This document shows positions 6,985 through 14,042 of a stretch of 44,135 nt of DNA, piece after piece. Each line of letters opens with the position of its first letter. Position 1 is the first letter of the stretch. Below the pieces are notes generated by a model, which worked only from the letters and a program-made list of their open reading frames with translations, had not been told where the DNA came from and searched no databases. The stretch comes from a virus: IMG/VR virus record IMGVR_UViG_3300001979_000003, positions 1 through 44,135 of that record; one strand, 5' to 3'. A program made the translations under genes and the position numbers.

Positions 6985-7013
6985 TTGCCACAAATGTATG
7001 CTTATCGTACATT
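6985..7013 (+). promoter_or_regulatory. Rightward early promoter (PR-like)
   Basis: TTGCCA (6985-6990), a 17-bp spacer and TACATT (7008-7013). The operator 6994-7012 sits between and over these boxes, as at the leftward promoter. The expected transcription start is about 7019-7021, which coincides with the ATG of the Cro-like gene at 7021. Confidence 0.72.
6994..7012. promoter_or_regulatory. Repressor operator, right pair, inner site
   Basis: ATGTATGCTTATCGTACAT, nearly identical to the site at 4719-4737. It fills the spacer and most of the -10 box of the rightward promoter. Confidence 0.85.
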
Positions 7014-7020
7014 CGTGTTC

Positions 7021-7257
7021 ATGAGATGCGAACCGGCAAACACAATCATCACGAAGTTCAAGGGCCTCAAGCCTCTGGCGGAGGTCTGCGACGTCAAAGT
7101 CCATACCGTCATGCGTTGGCGGATGCCGCGAGAAAAGGGCGGAACCGGTGGGGTTGTCCCTCACTGGCATGTTCAGGCCATTCTCAATGCGGCCCGCGAG
7201 CGCGGGATTGATGTCAGAGCTTCGGATTTCGCACCAATTGCGGAGACCGCAGCATGA
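7021..7257 (+). CDS. Cro/YdaS-like DNA-binding protein
   Basis: The product is about 78 residues, with a helix-turn-helix-like segment LKPLAEVCDVKVHTVMRWRM at about residues 16-35 and VPHWHVQAILNAARERGIDV after it, typical of small Cro-type regulators that recognise a toxic-start palindrome. Divergent orientation to the S24 repressor, with shared operators, fits Cro. ATG 7021 is preferred because the predicted transcript begins there; upstream ATG 6994 and TTG 6985 lie within the promoter. No Shine-Dalgarno is present, so translation may be leaderless. The stop overlaps the next gene by 4 nt. Confidence 0.8.
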   Translation: MRCEPANTIITKFKGLKPLAEVCDVKVHTVMRWRMPREKGGTGGVVPHWHVQAILNAARERGIDVRASDFAPIAETAA

Positions 7258-8273
7258 GCGCCGAAGCCCAGACCATTCCCGAAGAGCAAATTCGGTCTGC
7301 CTTCCAGCGCTGGAAGAACCTCGAAGAGGAAAAGGCACGCATTGCCGATGACCTCAAGGAGTTGTTTGCAGAGCAGAAGGCATTCGGTCATGACACCAAG
7401 GCCATGCGCGCCGCTTTCCGCCTCAAGGTGAAGATGGACCAAGCGCGTCCGGAGGATGCCGAGCACGAGGCGCTGGTCGACACTTACCTCGCAGCCCTCA
7501 ATGCTCCATCGATCCCTGCGCGCGATACGCGGATGCGCGCACGAGAAAACATTGAAGAATTTGACCCAATCACGGGCGAGTTCATCACGAAATCCCCGCG
7601 CAAGGCGGCGGAGGCGGTATCCGAGAGGACCGCATTCACGAGCGCAACTATAGCGCCCGTTTTGGTCGAAGCCGATAAGGCAGAGGCTGTGGCTGGGGTA
7701 TTGGGGCAACCTGAGGCGATCCCAGCTCTGACCGTCCAGCATGACGGCGTGAACGTCGGCGGCCCCGAAAGGGCAGGCGTGACGGCGGGAGAGACCGCAA
7801 CTCAGTTCCACGCGAAAGCCAGTGATGATGCATGCGAGGCAGGTCGTAAGGCTTTGGGCCGCGCAGAAGCTTCGGCTGATGCACCCGACGGTGCGGAGCT
7901 GGTGAGTAGGGGTGTCGGCGACCGAGCACCGACTGCAACGTCTGAGGAAATGGACGCGACAGCCGGAGAGACGGCACCAAATTCGTCTGTGCTCTGGAAC
8001 GAGTGGCAGGCAGCCGAGATCGATCCGAGTGAGGATCGAGAAGAAGGCCAAAGCCCTGACGACGGGTTGAGCGTCGTTGGCGCCAACATAGGAGGCGACC
8101 ATGTAAACGCTCCCAACTCCACCGCTGCAACGGCCGGAGCCCTCGTCAACCACGCTCCGGCCATCAAGCATCGGTTCAGACCGAATTGTCAGCATCGAGA
8201 GCACTGCAGATCCGGAACGGTCAATCATTGCCATTCCTGCAAGCAGGCAATGCGAGAAGGCAACGCGGCATGA
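7254..8273 (+). CDS. GapR-like (DUF2312) N-terminal domain fused to a cysteine-cluster tail
   Basis: Residues about 10-80 (EEQIRSAFQRWKNLEEEKAR and the following coiled coil ending HEALVDTYLAAL) match the DUF2312/GapR fold, an alphaproteobacterial protein that clamps overtwisted DNA ahead of replication and transcription. The middle, about residues 110-300, is Ala/Glu-rich and low in complexity. The C-terminus has C-x5-C-x7-C-x2-C (CQHREHC to CHSC), probably a metal site. Host GapR is only about 90 residues, so this is a large extended version. As the second gene of the rightward operon it could manage supercoiling during phage replication or compete with host GapR. Confidence 0.78.
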   Translation: MSAEAQTIPEEQIRSAFQRWKNLEEEKARIADDLKELFAEQKAFGHDTKAMRAAFRLKVKMDQARPEDAEHEALVDTYLAALNAPSIPARDTRMRARENIEEFDPITGEFITKSPRKAAEAVSERTAFTSATIAPVLVEADKAEAVAGVLGQPEAIPALTVQHDGVNVGGPERAGVTAGETATQFHAKASDDACEAGRKALGRAEASADAPDGAELVSRGVGDRAPTATSEEMDATAGETAPNSSVLWNEWQAAEIDPSEDREEGQSPDDGLSVVGANIGGDHVNAPNSTAATAGALVNHAPAIKHRFRPNCQHREHCRSGTVNHCHSCKQAMREGNAA

Positions 8274-8386
8274 ACGTTCTCGTGACCCACGATGGCACCA
8301 TCATCATCACCGATCCAAAAACAGGGAAGTCGGCCTCCGGTCGCACTCGCGAGGAAGCTGAAGCAAATCTTCGGAGGGCGGCATGA
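8270..8386 (+). CDS. Hypothetical early protein, 38 aa
   Basis: A 38-residue frame in ATGA overlap with the gene on each side. It reads MNVLVTHDGTIIITDPKTGK and ends in a charged helix (TREEAEANLRRAA). Too short for the usual gene callers with longer upstream starts; coupling supports the start given. Function unknown. Confidence 0.65.
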   Translation: MNVLVTHDGTIIITDPKTGKSASGRTREEAEANLRRAA

Positions 8387-8538
8387 GCTTAGGTGTGTCT
8401 TGTTTCTTCATCGCTATAGCGGCCGGCGCTTTCTTTGGGGGTGTCCTGGTGCTGATCAAGCGCTTGAGGCCGAGCAACACGGAATTCACGAACACAGGCG
8501 CCCCGGAAGGCGACGATCGTCACTTCCGAAAATACTGA
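8383..8538 (+). CDS. Small single-span membrane protein, 51 aa
   Basis: Starts in an ATGA overlap with the preceding gene. It begins MSLGVSCFFIAIAAGAFFGG, a hydrophobic Gly/Ala-rich span at residues 4-24, followed by a basic stop-transfer stretch (KRLRP) and a polar tail. No family is recognised. Confidence 0.65.
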   Translation: MSLGVSCFFIAIAAGAFFGGVLVLIKRLRPSNTEFTNTGAPEGDDRHFRKY

Positions 8539-8593
8539 ATTCGAATGGGCGCAGCTCTCCTCCTCCCAAGCGCGCGCTCAAAGCTGGTCCCGG

Positions 8594-8884
8594 TCATTTC
8601 TCCTCATCCCGGGTGACTGGGGCCAGCATTCTTAGTCGGATACGCTTGTTCGCCAATCGCATGATCAAGGCTTGAGTAGCGTCTCCAATTTGAATGAAGG
8701 CAGCCGGCTCCCGAGGGCGCGGATCACCGGCTGCAGCAGAGGCCGAAATAGCGGCGGATCGGCTCTGCGGAAATGGAATGATTTGGCTCGCCGGATGCGG
8801 CGGCTGAGACGAGGCGGATAACTCATCCGCCGCATGCGGAAAGCGGTTCGCCTCGTCTCCTTCAGTTTCGATCCTTTGCGACAT
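8594..8884 (-). CDS. Hypothetical protein, 96 aa, antisense to the early operon
   Basis: Start chosen at ATG 8884 with GGGAG 7-8 nt upstream on the minus strand. The first third is acidic and polar, then PHPASQIIPFPQSRSAA and a helical C-terminus (IQIGDATQALIMRLANKRIR). The xxIIPFPxxR motif recalls short rhizobial proteins of unknown function. It diverges from the 124-residue gene at 8932 over 47 bp. A shadow of another frame cannot be excluded, but the plus strand offers no competing gene here. Confidence 0.5.
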   Translation of the reverse strand: MSQRIETEGDEANRFPHAADELSASSQPPHPASQIIPFPQSRSAAISASAAAGDPRPREPAAFIQIGDATQALIMRLANKRIRLRMLAPVTRDEEK

Positions 8885-8931
8885 TTGCAAGCTCCCTGAA
8901 CAAGAGCGTTGTCGCACAGGAGGTTTCGTAA

Positions 8932-9306
8932 ATGTCCGAAAAGGCTTCGGAGAAATCAGAAATGAGTACTGTTGAGTTTTGCCAGAGAGCTTTGAAGGAG
9001 GAAATCGCTCCTCCGTCGGTCGGCAGCATGCAGGCGCGCATCCGCGAGGCAGCTCGCAAACTTGGCTGGTCTTACACCAGGACCAAGGACGCCTGGTACG
9101 CCGATCCCAGAATTTCAATCAAGCCTGAAGAGCTGTTCCGTGTCGAGGCGGTCAGCGGGCTCACCTACGACGCACGAGAGGAGATGCGCACAAATGATCG
9201 AGCAATCGAAAGGGCCACCGCTCTCCTTGGTGGGGAAGATGCGCGTCTCGTTCGCACGCTGGTTGCTGCGGTACGCGAGGCGCTTGGCCTACGCAATCGC
9301 GCCTGA
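8932..9306 (+). CDS. Hypothetical protein with possible helix-turn-helix, 124 aa
   Basis: A canonical AGGAGG lies 8 nt before ATG 8932. The central segment REAARKLGWSYTRTKDAWYA, then DPRISIKPEELFRVEAVSGL, has the pattern of an XRE-like helix-turn-helix with the second helix around SYTRTKDAWY. The C-terminal helix (LVRTLVAAVREALGL) could dimerise. It is immediately upstream of the cytosine methyltransferase gene and may regulate it. No named family is recognised. Confidence 0.75.
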   Translation: MSEKASEKSEMSTVEFCQRALKEEIAPPSVGSMQARIREAARKLGWSYTRTKDAWYADPRISIKPEELFRVEAVSGLTYDAREEMRTNDRAIERATALLGGEDARLVRTLVAAVREALGLRNRA

Positions 9307-9329
9307 GATCCGGGAAGAGGGGAAACAAG

Positions 9330-11471
9330 ATGCAGAACGGCGTACCATTGATCGTTGATAGTTTCGCGGGCGGCGGCGGCGCGTCCACGGGTATCGAGAT
9401 GGCTCTTGGCCGCTCGCCCGATATTGCGATCAACCACAACGCCGACGCGCTGGCGCTGCATGCTGCAAATCATCCGGAGACGCTTCACCTGTCGGAGAAC
9501 ATCTTCAAGGTCGACCCGCTCGATTATGTCGCGGGCAAGCATGTCGGCCTCGCTTGGTTCAGCCCAGATTGTAAGCATTTCTCCAAGGCCAAAGGCGGCA
9601 AGCCTGTTGAGCGCAATATCCGCGATCTGGCTTGGGTGATCGTGCTCTGGGCCGAGCGCGCCAAGCCCGACGTCATCATTATGGAGAACGTCGAGGAGTG
9701 GAAGGAATGGGGTCCGCTCATTGAGACGAATAAGGGTCTGATGCCTTGCCCTGAGAGCAGGGGACAAACGTTCCAGAAGTGGTGCAAGGCGATGAAGCGG
9801 GCAGGGTACAAGCTGCAGCATCGCGAGCTTAGGGCTTGCGACTATGGCGCGCCGACCATCCGCAAACGCCTCTTCGTCATCGCGCGCCGAGACGGTCAGC
9901 CGATTGTCTGGCCTGAGCCGACGCATGGCGCGCCGACGGATCGCGATGTCATCGCAGGTCAGAAGAAGCCTTGGCGGACTGCCGCCGAGATTATCGACTG
10001 GTCACTACCTTGCCCCTCAATTTTCGACACCTCAGGCGAGATCATGCAGAAGCACGGGCTCCGAGCTATCCGCCCGCTGGCTGACGCCACTATGGCCCGC
10101 GTGGCTCGCGGCACGAAACGATATGTGCTGGACGCGGCTCGGCCGTTCCTTGTCCAAACAGGCTATGGGGAGCGAAAAGGCCAGGATCCGCGCTGCCTTG
10201 ACGGCGACGCGCCGCTCGGAACGGTGGTCGCCGGCGGCGTCAAGCATGCGCTCATCTCACCTTCAGTGACCCGGTTCAACACCGGCGCGACCGGCAGCGC
10301 CATGGACGAGCCCGCTCCGACGGTCACGGCGAACAGCTACATCAAGAAGCCGGGTGGCGCTGCGCCGCTAGGGGTGATCGCTCCGAGCCTATCGGCCTTC
10401 TACGGCCCCGGTGCTGGTGGCAAGGATCGGTCTGCCAGCGCAGAGGAGCCGGTTCGCGTCGTCACGACCGAGAACCGTCACGCCGTCGTCGCCCCACACC
10501 TAATGACGATGCGCAATTCTGGGAAGCCGTTCAATGGAGCGGATGAGCCGACACACACGATCACCGCCGGCGGCGCTGGCCTTTCCGTCGTCGCACCAGT
10601 GCTGACTTATGCGCAGCAGGGCGGCGCAAACCGCTCTGCCGAAGATCCGCACCACACCATCACCGCCAGCAAGAAAGACCAGAACGCGGTCATCATCCCG
10701 ACGTTGGTCGGTTGCGGCGGCCGTGCAGGCCAGAGCCGCCCGCGTGGTGGCGACGAACCGCTGGCGACAGTAACGGCAAAGGCTGATGTTTGCACGGCTG
10801 CCGTTTTCGTGGCCCAGCACAACAACGACAGCCGTCGCATCGGCGGTGTAAACCCTGGCCGCGAAGCTTCAGAGCCAATGTCCACCGTGACGGCCACCGG
10901 CGCACAGCAAGGTGTCGTCTCGGCATTTGTCTCCCGGCAGTTTGGCGCAAGCATCGGCCATGGCGCTGACGAGCCGTCGGCAACATTAACCGCTGGCGTC
11001 AATAAGTCGGCACTCGTAGCGCCGCATCTCCATGCTTATTACGGCTCAGATCAGGACACGCCGGAAGATGAGCCGTTCCACACGATCACCACCAAGCCCA
11101 GGTTCAGCCACGTCGAGGCGGCGATTAGCGCGCCGCCATTCACGCATGACCAGTATGACCGCGCCCGCGAGGTTGCCGACTTCCTCCGCTCCTATGGTTT
11201 CTGGGATGATCGCGAGTTCGTCACTCTGATCATCGACGACGCCGAATTTGTCATCGTCGACATCGGCATGCGGATGCTCACGCCGCGCGAACTGTATTCG
11301 GCGCAAGGCTTCCCGGTCGACTACCAGATCGATGCTGATGCCAACGGCCGCCCGTTTCCGAAGAACGTCCAGGTCTCGTGTGTCGGCAACTCCGTTTCAC
11401 CGCCGGTCGCCGCCGCCATCGTCGCGGCCAACTGCCAGCATCTCGTCGAGTATCGCGAGGCTGCCGAATGA
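9330..11471 (+). CDS. DNA (cytosine-5) methyltransferase with repeat-rich target domain
   Basis: The product is 713 residues. Motif I is VDSFAGGGGAS (residues 9-19); the catalytic cysteine is Cys81 in SPDCKHFSKA; ENV is at 119-121; motif VIII is YGAPTIRKRLFVIA near 177-190; motifs IX and X are LTPRELYSAQGFP and GNSVSPPVAAAI at the C-terminus. It transfers methyl from SAM to C5 of cytosine, presumably to protect phage DNA from restriction. Between VIII and IX (residues 272-599) are nine copies of a DEPxxTVTA-type unit, far more than the one or two of ordinary enzymes. AGAGGGG precedes the start. A solitary enzyme: no cognate endonuclease is visible. Confidence 0.93.
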   Translation: MQNGVPLIVDSFAGGGGASTGIEMALGRSPDIAINHNADALALHAANHPETLHLSENIFKVDPLDYVAGKHVGLAWFSPDCKHFSKAKGGKPVERNIRDLAWVIVLWAERAKPDVIIMENVEEWKEWGPLIETNKGLMPCPESRGQTFQKWCKAMKRAGYKLQHRELRACDYGAPTIRKRLFVIARRDGQPIVWPEPTHGAPTDRDVIAGQKKPWRTAAEIIDWSLPCPSIFDTSGEIMQKHGLRAIRPLADATMARVARGTKRYVLDAARPFLVQTGYGERKGQDPRCLDGDAPLGTVVAGGVKHALISPSVTRFNTGATGSAMDEPAPTVTANSYIKKPGGAAPLGVIAPSLSAFYGPGAGGKDRSASAEEPVRVVTTENRHAVVAPHLMTMRNSGKPFNGADEPTHTITAGGAGLSVVAPVLTYAQQGGANRSAEDPHHTITASKKDQNAVIIPTLVGCGGRAGQSRPRGGDEPLATVTAKADVCTAAVFVAQHNNDSRRIGGVNPGREASEPMSTVTATGAQQGVVSAFVSRQFGASIGHGADEPSATLTAGVNKSALVAPHLHAYYGSDQDTPEDEPFHTITTKPRFSHVEAAISAPPFTHDQYDRAREVADFLRSYGFWDDREFVTLIIDDAEFVIVDIGMRMLTPRELYSAQGFPVDYQIDADANGRPFPKNVQVSCVGNSVSPPVAAAIVAANCQHLVEYREAAE
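10143..11126 (+). repeat. Nine degenerate tandem repeats in the methyltransferase target domain
   Basis: Residues 272-599 consist of nine units of about 33-41 residues, each ending [D/E/S][E/A/D]Px[x]T[V/I]T[A/T] followed by 4-13 residues and a hydrophobic VVAPxL-like junction. Examples of the core are DEPAPTVTA, DEPTHTITA, EDPHHTITA, DEPLATVTA, SEPMSTVTA, DEPSATLTA and DEPFHTITT. The units are conserved as protein but clearly diverged as DNA. Confidence 0.85.
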
Positions 11472-11665
11472 CCGATCCCGCCGAAATGATCGCTTGGCTT
11501 GACCGCCGCATCGCCTCCGCCATGACCTGGCTCGACGACCATGGGCGTCAAAGCAAACGTCCGCGTCCGGAAGGCGAGATCGCCATCAAGGAATACGACA
11601 TCGCCCGGTTTGAAGAGATCAAGACCGCTTACCTGAAGGCATTGGCGAAGAGGGATGCGGCATGA
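11468..11665 (+). CDS. Hypothetical early protein, 65 aa
   Basis: Starts in an ATGA overlap with the methyltransferase stop. The chain is helical with aromatic residues: MTDPAEMIAWLDRRIASAMT and a C-terminal YDIARFEEIKTAYLKALAKR. It is a common short gene in rhizobial phage replication regions, but I know no function for it. Confidence 0.75.
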   Translation: MTDPAEMIAWLDRRIASAMTWLDDHGRQSKRPRPEGEIAIKEYDIARFEEIKTAYLKALAKRDAA

Positions 11666-11667
11666 CC

Positions 11668-11922
11668 TCATTCATCGAAAATGTAAATATTGCTCTCTTT
11701 CAGCGCAGCAATGAAAGCCTCTCTGGCATTCTCGGCTTCGATCTTTCCGTCGTAGGCGTCCAGCAGTGCTTTCTTGGCTACTTTAAAAGCGCGGCCTTTC
11801 TCTTCCGCTGGCCATCCTTGCAGCAAGTATTCGGTGGCCCTTTCGACGCTGTTGATGCTCAGGCGCTGGCCGACCTTCTGCGTCTCCACCGTGACGGGCT
11901 TATTCCACCATGTGCGTGTCAT
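11668..11922 (-). CDS. DUF982 protein
   Basis: The product is 84 residues and antisense to its neighbours, with AGGAGG about 10 nt before the ATG. W-x2-PVTVET, RATEYLLQGWP, then a KAALL-type helix and AREAFIAALKESNIYIF give the DUF982 pattern, a small family largely confined to rhizobia and relatives and often found on plasmids and phages. Function unknown. It converges on the 65-residue gene (2-nt gap) and looks like a single-gene insertion in the early operon. Confidence 0.85.
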   Translation of the reverse strand: MTRTWWNKPVTVETQKVGQRLSINSVERATEYLLQGWPAEEKGRAFKVAKKALLDAYDGKIEAENAREAFIAALKESNIYIFDE

Positions 11923-11981
11923 AGCCGTGTTCCTCCTGCCGGAGAACTTGCCGGCTCGGTGATTGTTCCGGGGAGGGCGGC

Positions 11982-12626
11982 ATGAGCCAGAACACGTCCT
12001 CCGCCGTCATGCAGCAGCGCTCCGAGCCGCACGATAGCCTCGACGATTTTCCCACGCAGCCGTGGGCGACACGGGCGCTTTGCGAGAATGTCCTGCACGG
12101 ATGCTATCTCAGGAATAAGACGGCATGGGAACCAGCTTGCAATCGCGGTCACATGTCGGAGCCAATGCTGGAATATTTCGGCGCCGTATGGACCTCAGAT
12201 ATCCACGACTACGGGACGCCCGGATCCTTCCAGCACGATTTCCTATTTCCGGTGATGCCACTGTCGGAGAACCCCGACTGGATCATCTCGAACCCGCCAT
12301 TCCGCCTCGCTGAGCAGTTCATTGCCAGGGCGCGTGAGATTGCGACCGAAGGCGTTGCCATGATTGTCCGCACGTCCTTCTTGGAAGGCGTAGGCCGCTA
12401 CGAAAACCTGTTCAGCAAGAACCCGCCGTCGATCGTCGCTCAGTTCTCCGAGCGCGTGCCAATGGTAAAGGGGCGGCTGACGGCCACTGGATCAACTGCC
12501 ACCTCCTATTGCTGGCTCGTCTGGATCAAAGGCATCGCCACCACGAAGCTGGTATGGATTCCGCCGTGCCGGAAGAAGCTTGAGCGTCTCGAGGACTATG
12601 CAGCCTATCGCGAGGTGGCAGCATGA
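11982..12626 (+). CDS. DNA N6-adenine methyltransferase-like protein
   Basis: The product is 214 residues. A SAM-binding motif I variant WEPACNRGHM is at about residues 49-58 and the catalytic NPPF at 104-107, an order found in class I-type amino-methyltransferases acting on adenine. TQPWATRALCENVL at the N-terminus is typical of phage members. It probably methylates adenine in phage DNA, complementing the cytosine enzyme upstream. GGGGAGG precedes the start. No recognisable separate target-recognition domain follows. Confidence 0.85.
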   Translation: MSQNTSSAVMQQRSEPHDSLDDFPTQPWATRALCENVLHGCYLRNKTAWEPACNRGHMSEPMLEYFGAVWTSDIHDYGTPGSFQHDFLFPVMPLSENPDWIISNPPFRLAEQFIARAREIATEGVAMIVRTSFLEGVGRYENLFSKNPPSIVAQFSERVPMVKGRLTATGSTATSYCWLVWIKGIATTKLVWIPPCRKKLERLEDYAAYREVAA

Positions 12627-12844
12627 CGTTTTCGGACGCCTACGCCTCGGTCGGCCCAGATGTGGAAGCCATAGCAGAGCTGCTTTGTATTCCTGCCGCT
12701 GAAGCCGACAAGCTTGTCAATTCAGAATTGAACAAGGTCTACGCCGAGAAGCTAAGGTCCGCGGCTCGTAAGGAATATCAACGCTCCTGGATGGAACGCA
12801 AGCGCGCATCGGAGCGCTTAGCGAGATCGGGGGCGTCATCATGA
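12623..12844 (+). CDS. Hypothetical early protein, 73 aa
   Basis: Coupled by ATGA overlaps on both sides. It begins MTFSDAYASVGPDVEAIAEL, resembles the first helices of a small DNA-binding domain (VGPDVEAIAELLCIPAAEAD), and ends with a strongly basic helix (RKEYQRSWMERKRASERLAR). No family is recognised. Confidence 0.7.
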   Translation: MTFSDAYASVGPDVEAIAELLCIPAAEADKLVNSELNKVYAEKLRSAARKEYQRSWMERKRASERLARSGASS

Positions 12845-13212
12845 CCGTCACGATGACCCGGCAGGAATATCAGGCCGCGATCGGCAAGCCCAAGCGCGGC
12901 AACAAGTTCAAGGCCCAGCGTACTCTCGTCGACGGCATATGCTTCGATAGCAAAGCCGAAGCGTCCTATTATGCCCACCTGAAGCTCAGAGAGCGCGCTG
13001 GCGAAGTGACTGACGTCGAGCTGCAGCGTCCATATGCCCTGACCGTCAACGGCGTCCTTGTCGCCACCTACAGGGCTGATTTCGTCTTCTGGGACAACCT
13101 CGCGCGCCGTCGGCGCGTCATCGATGTGAAGGGCGTCTCCACGCCCGTACTCCGCCTCAAACAGAAGCTCATGCGCGCTTGCCATGGCATCACGATCGAG
13201 GTGGTCAAATGA
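12841..13212 (+). CDS. DUF1064 PD-(D/E)XK nuclease
   Basis: The product is 123 residues. FDSKAEASYYAHLKLRE (Glu40), YRADFVF (Asp80) and RVIDVKG (D95-x-K97) reproduce the DUF1064 signature, a PD-(D/E)XK family seen in phage replication modules and proposed to act as a Holliday-junction or branched-DNA resolvase. It is coupled to both neighbours. Biochemical role in this phage is inferred. Confidence 0.85.
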   Translation: MTVTMTRQEYQAAIGKPKRGNKFKAQRTLVDGICFDSKAEASYYAHLKLRERAGEVTDVELQRPYALTVNGVLVATYRADFVFWDNLARRRRVIDVKGVSTPVLRLKQKLMRACHGITIEVVK

Positions 13213-14042
13213 CGAAGATGCCGTGGGTGAGGTTTTTCCCGTCTGATTGGCTCGGCGGAACGCGCGGCATGAGCGCGGTCGAGACCGGCGTCTATATCAC
13301 CTTGATCGCCACGATGTATGAACGCGGCGAGCCGATTGTTGAAGACATTCCCCGCCTGGCGAGGCTTTGCGGAGCGTCGAACTCTGCCTTCAAAAAGTCC
13401 CTGGAAACACTTCTGGACGACGGAAAGATCACCCGTACGGATCGTGGCCTTTGGAACGATCGCGTTGAAAAAGAGCAAGTCTACCTATCAGAAAAGTCAG
13501 ATGTAGGTTCGCGAGCAGCAAACGCGCGTTGGAACAAAAAAGGCAATGAAAACAATACTCGCGATTATGCGGACGCATTGCAAGCGCAAAGCGACGGCAA
13601 TGCTAACCAGAAGCCAGATACCAGAGATAATTCCTCTTCACTTCGTTCAGAGGAAACGCGCACGGCGCGAAAGCGCGCTCAAAGAATGCCGGATGACTTC
13701 GAACCGGATATTGACTTCGCCGTTGGCGAGGGCCTGACAGCCTCAGAGGCCAAGGCAGAAGTCTCCAAAATGCGTGACTGGTCGAAGTCTTCTCCGAACG
13801 GAGCCAAGCTCGATTGGCCTGCTACATGGCGCGGTTGGGTCCGTCGTGCCGTTGAGAACCGCCGAGTTCCCGTTGCGCAGGCGCCTCCTCGCCAAACTGC
13901 ATTCCAGGAACGCCACAACGCAGCAATCGCAGCCTTCGACAGGAAATTAGGAAAATCCAGCGATGACGAATTTACCGGCAACACTCTCGACCTTGGATCA
14001 ACAGATTGGCGAGCTAGCGGACCAACTCGAACCGGTCACTGA
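13209..14042 (+). CDS. DUF1376 replication-initiation-like protein
   Basis: The product is 277 residues from ATG 13209 (ATGA overlap). The N-terminus, WVRFFPSDWLGGTRGMSAVE followed by TGVYITLIATMYERGEP and LARLCG, is the DUF1376 winged-helix domain (residues about 1-90). A polar linker with GSRAANARWNKK follows, then a helical C-terminal region containing DWSKSSPNGAKLDWPATWRGWVRRA in adjacent blocks, like the DnaT/O-type replication proteins. It probably recruits host replication proteins at the phage origin. No iteron cluster was noticed within it. Its last 80 bp overlap the next gene in another frame. Confidence 0.82.
   Translation: MTKMPWVRFFPSDWLGGTRGMSAVETGVYITLIATMYERGEPIVEDIPRLARLCGASNSAFKKSLETLLDDGKITRTDRGLWNDRVEKEQVYLSEKSDVGSRAANARWNKKGNENNTRDYADALQAQSDGNANQKPDTRDNSSSLRSEETRTARKRAQRMPDDFEPDIDFAVGEGLTASEAKAEVSKMRDWSKSSPNGAKLDWPATWRGWVRRAVENRRVPVAQAPPRQTAFQERHNAAIAAFDRKLGKSSDDEFTGNTLDLGSTDWRASGPTRTGH

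Noticed and set aside
7173-8234. 353-codon minus-strand open frame opposite the GapR-like gene
   Set aside because: Cys/Arg-rich shadow with no ribosome-binding site; the plus-strand gene is coupled to both neighbours.
9165-9926. Long minus-strand open frame opposite the cytosine methyltransferase
   Set aside because: It is a mirror of a GC-rich, strongly conserved plus-strand gene, with no ribosome-binding site or recognisable domain.
10143-11126. Methyltransferase repeats as two fused genes or an assembly artefact
   Set aside because: The nine units are diverged at DNA level and the frame is open through motifs IX and X, so a misassembled duplication is unlikely.
11662-11985. Plus-strand 107-codon frame after the methyltransferase
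   Set aside because: It lies opposite the DUF982 gene, which has a proper family pattern and AGGAGG site on the minus strand.
11982-12626. A restriction-modification system built from the two methyltransferases and the DUF1064 nuclease
   Set aside because: DUF1064 proteins are phage replication-associated nucleases without target-recognition domains; no restriction endonuclease pattern is visible.
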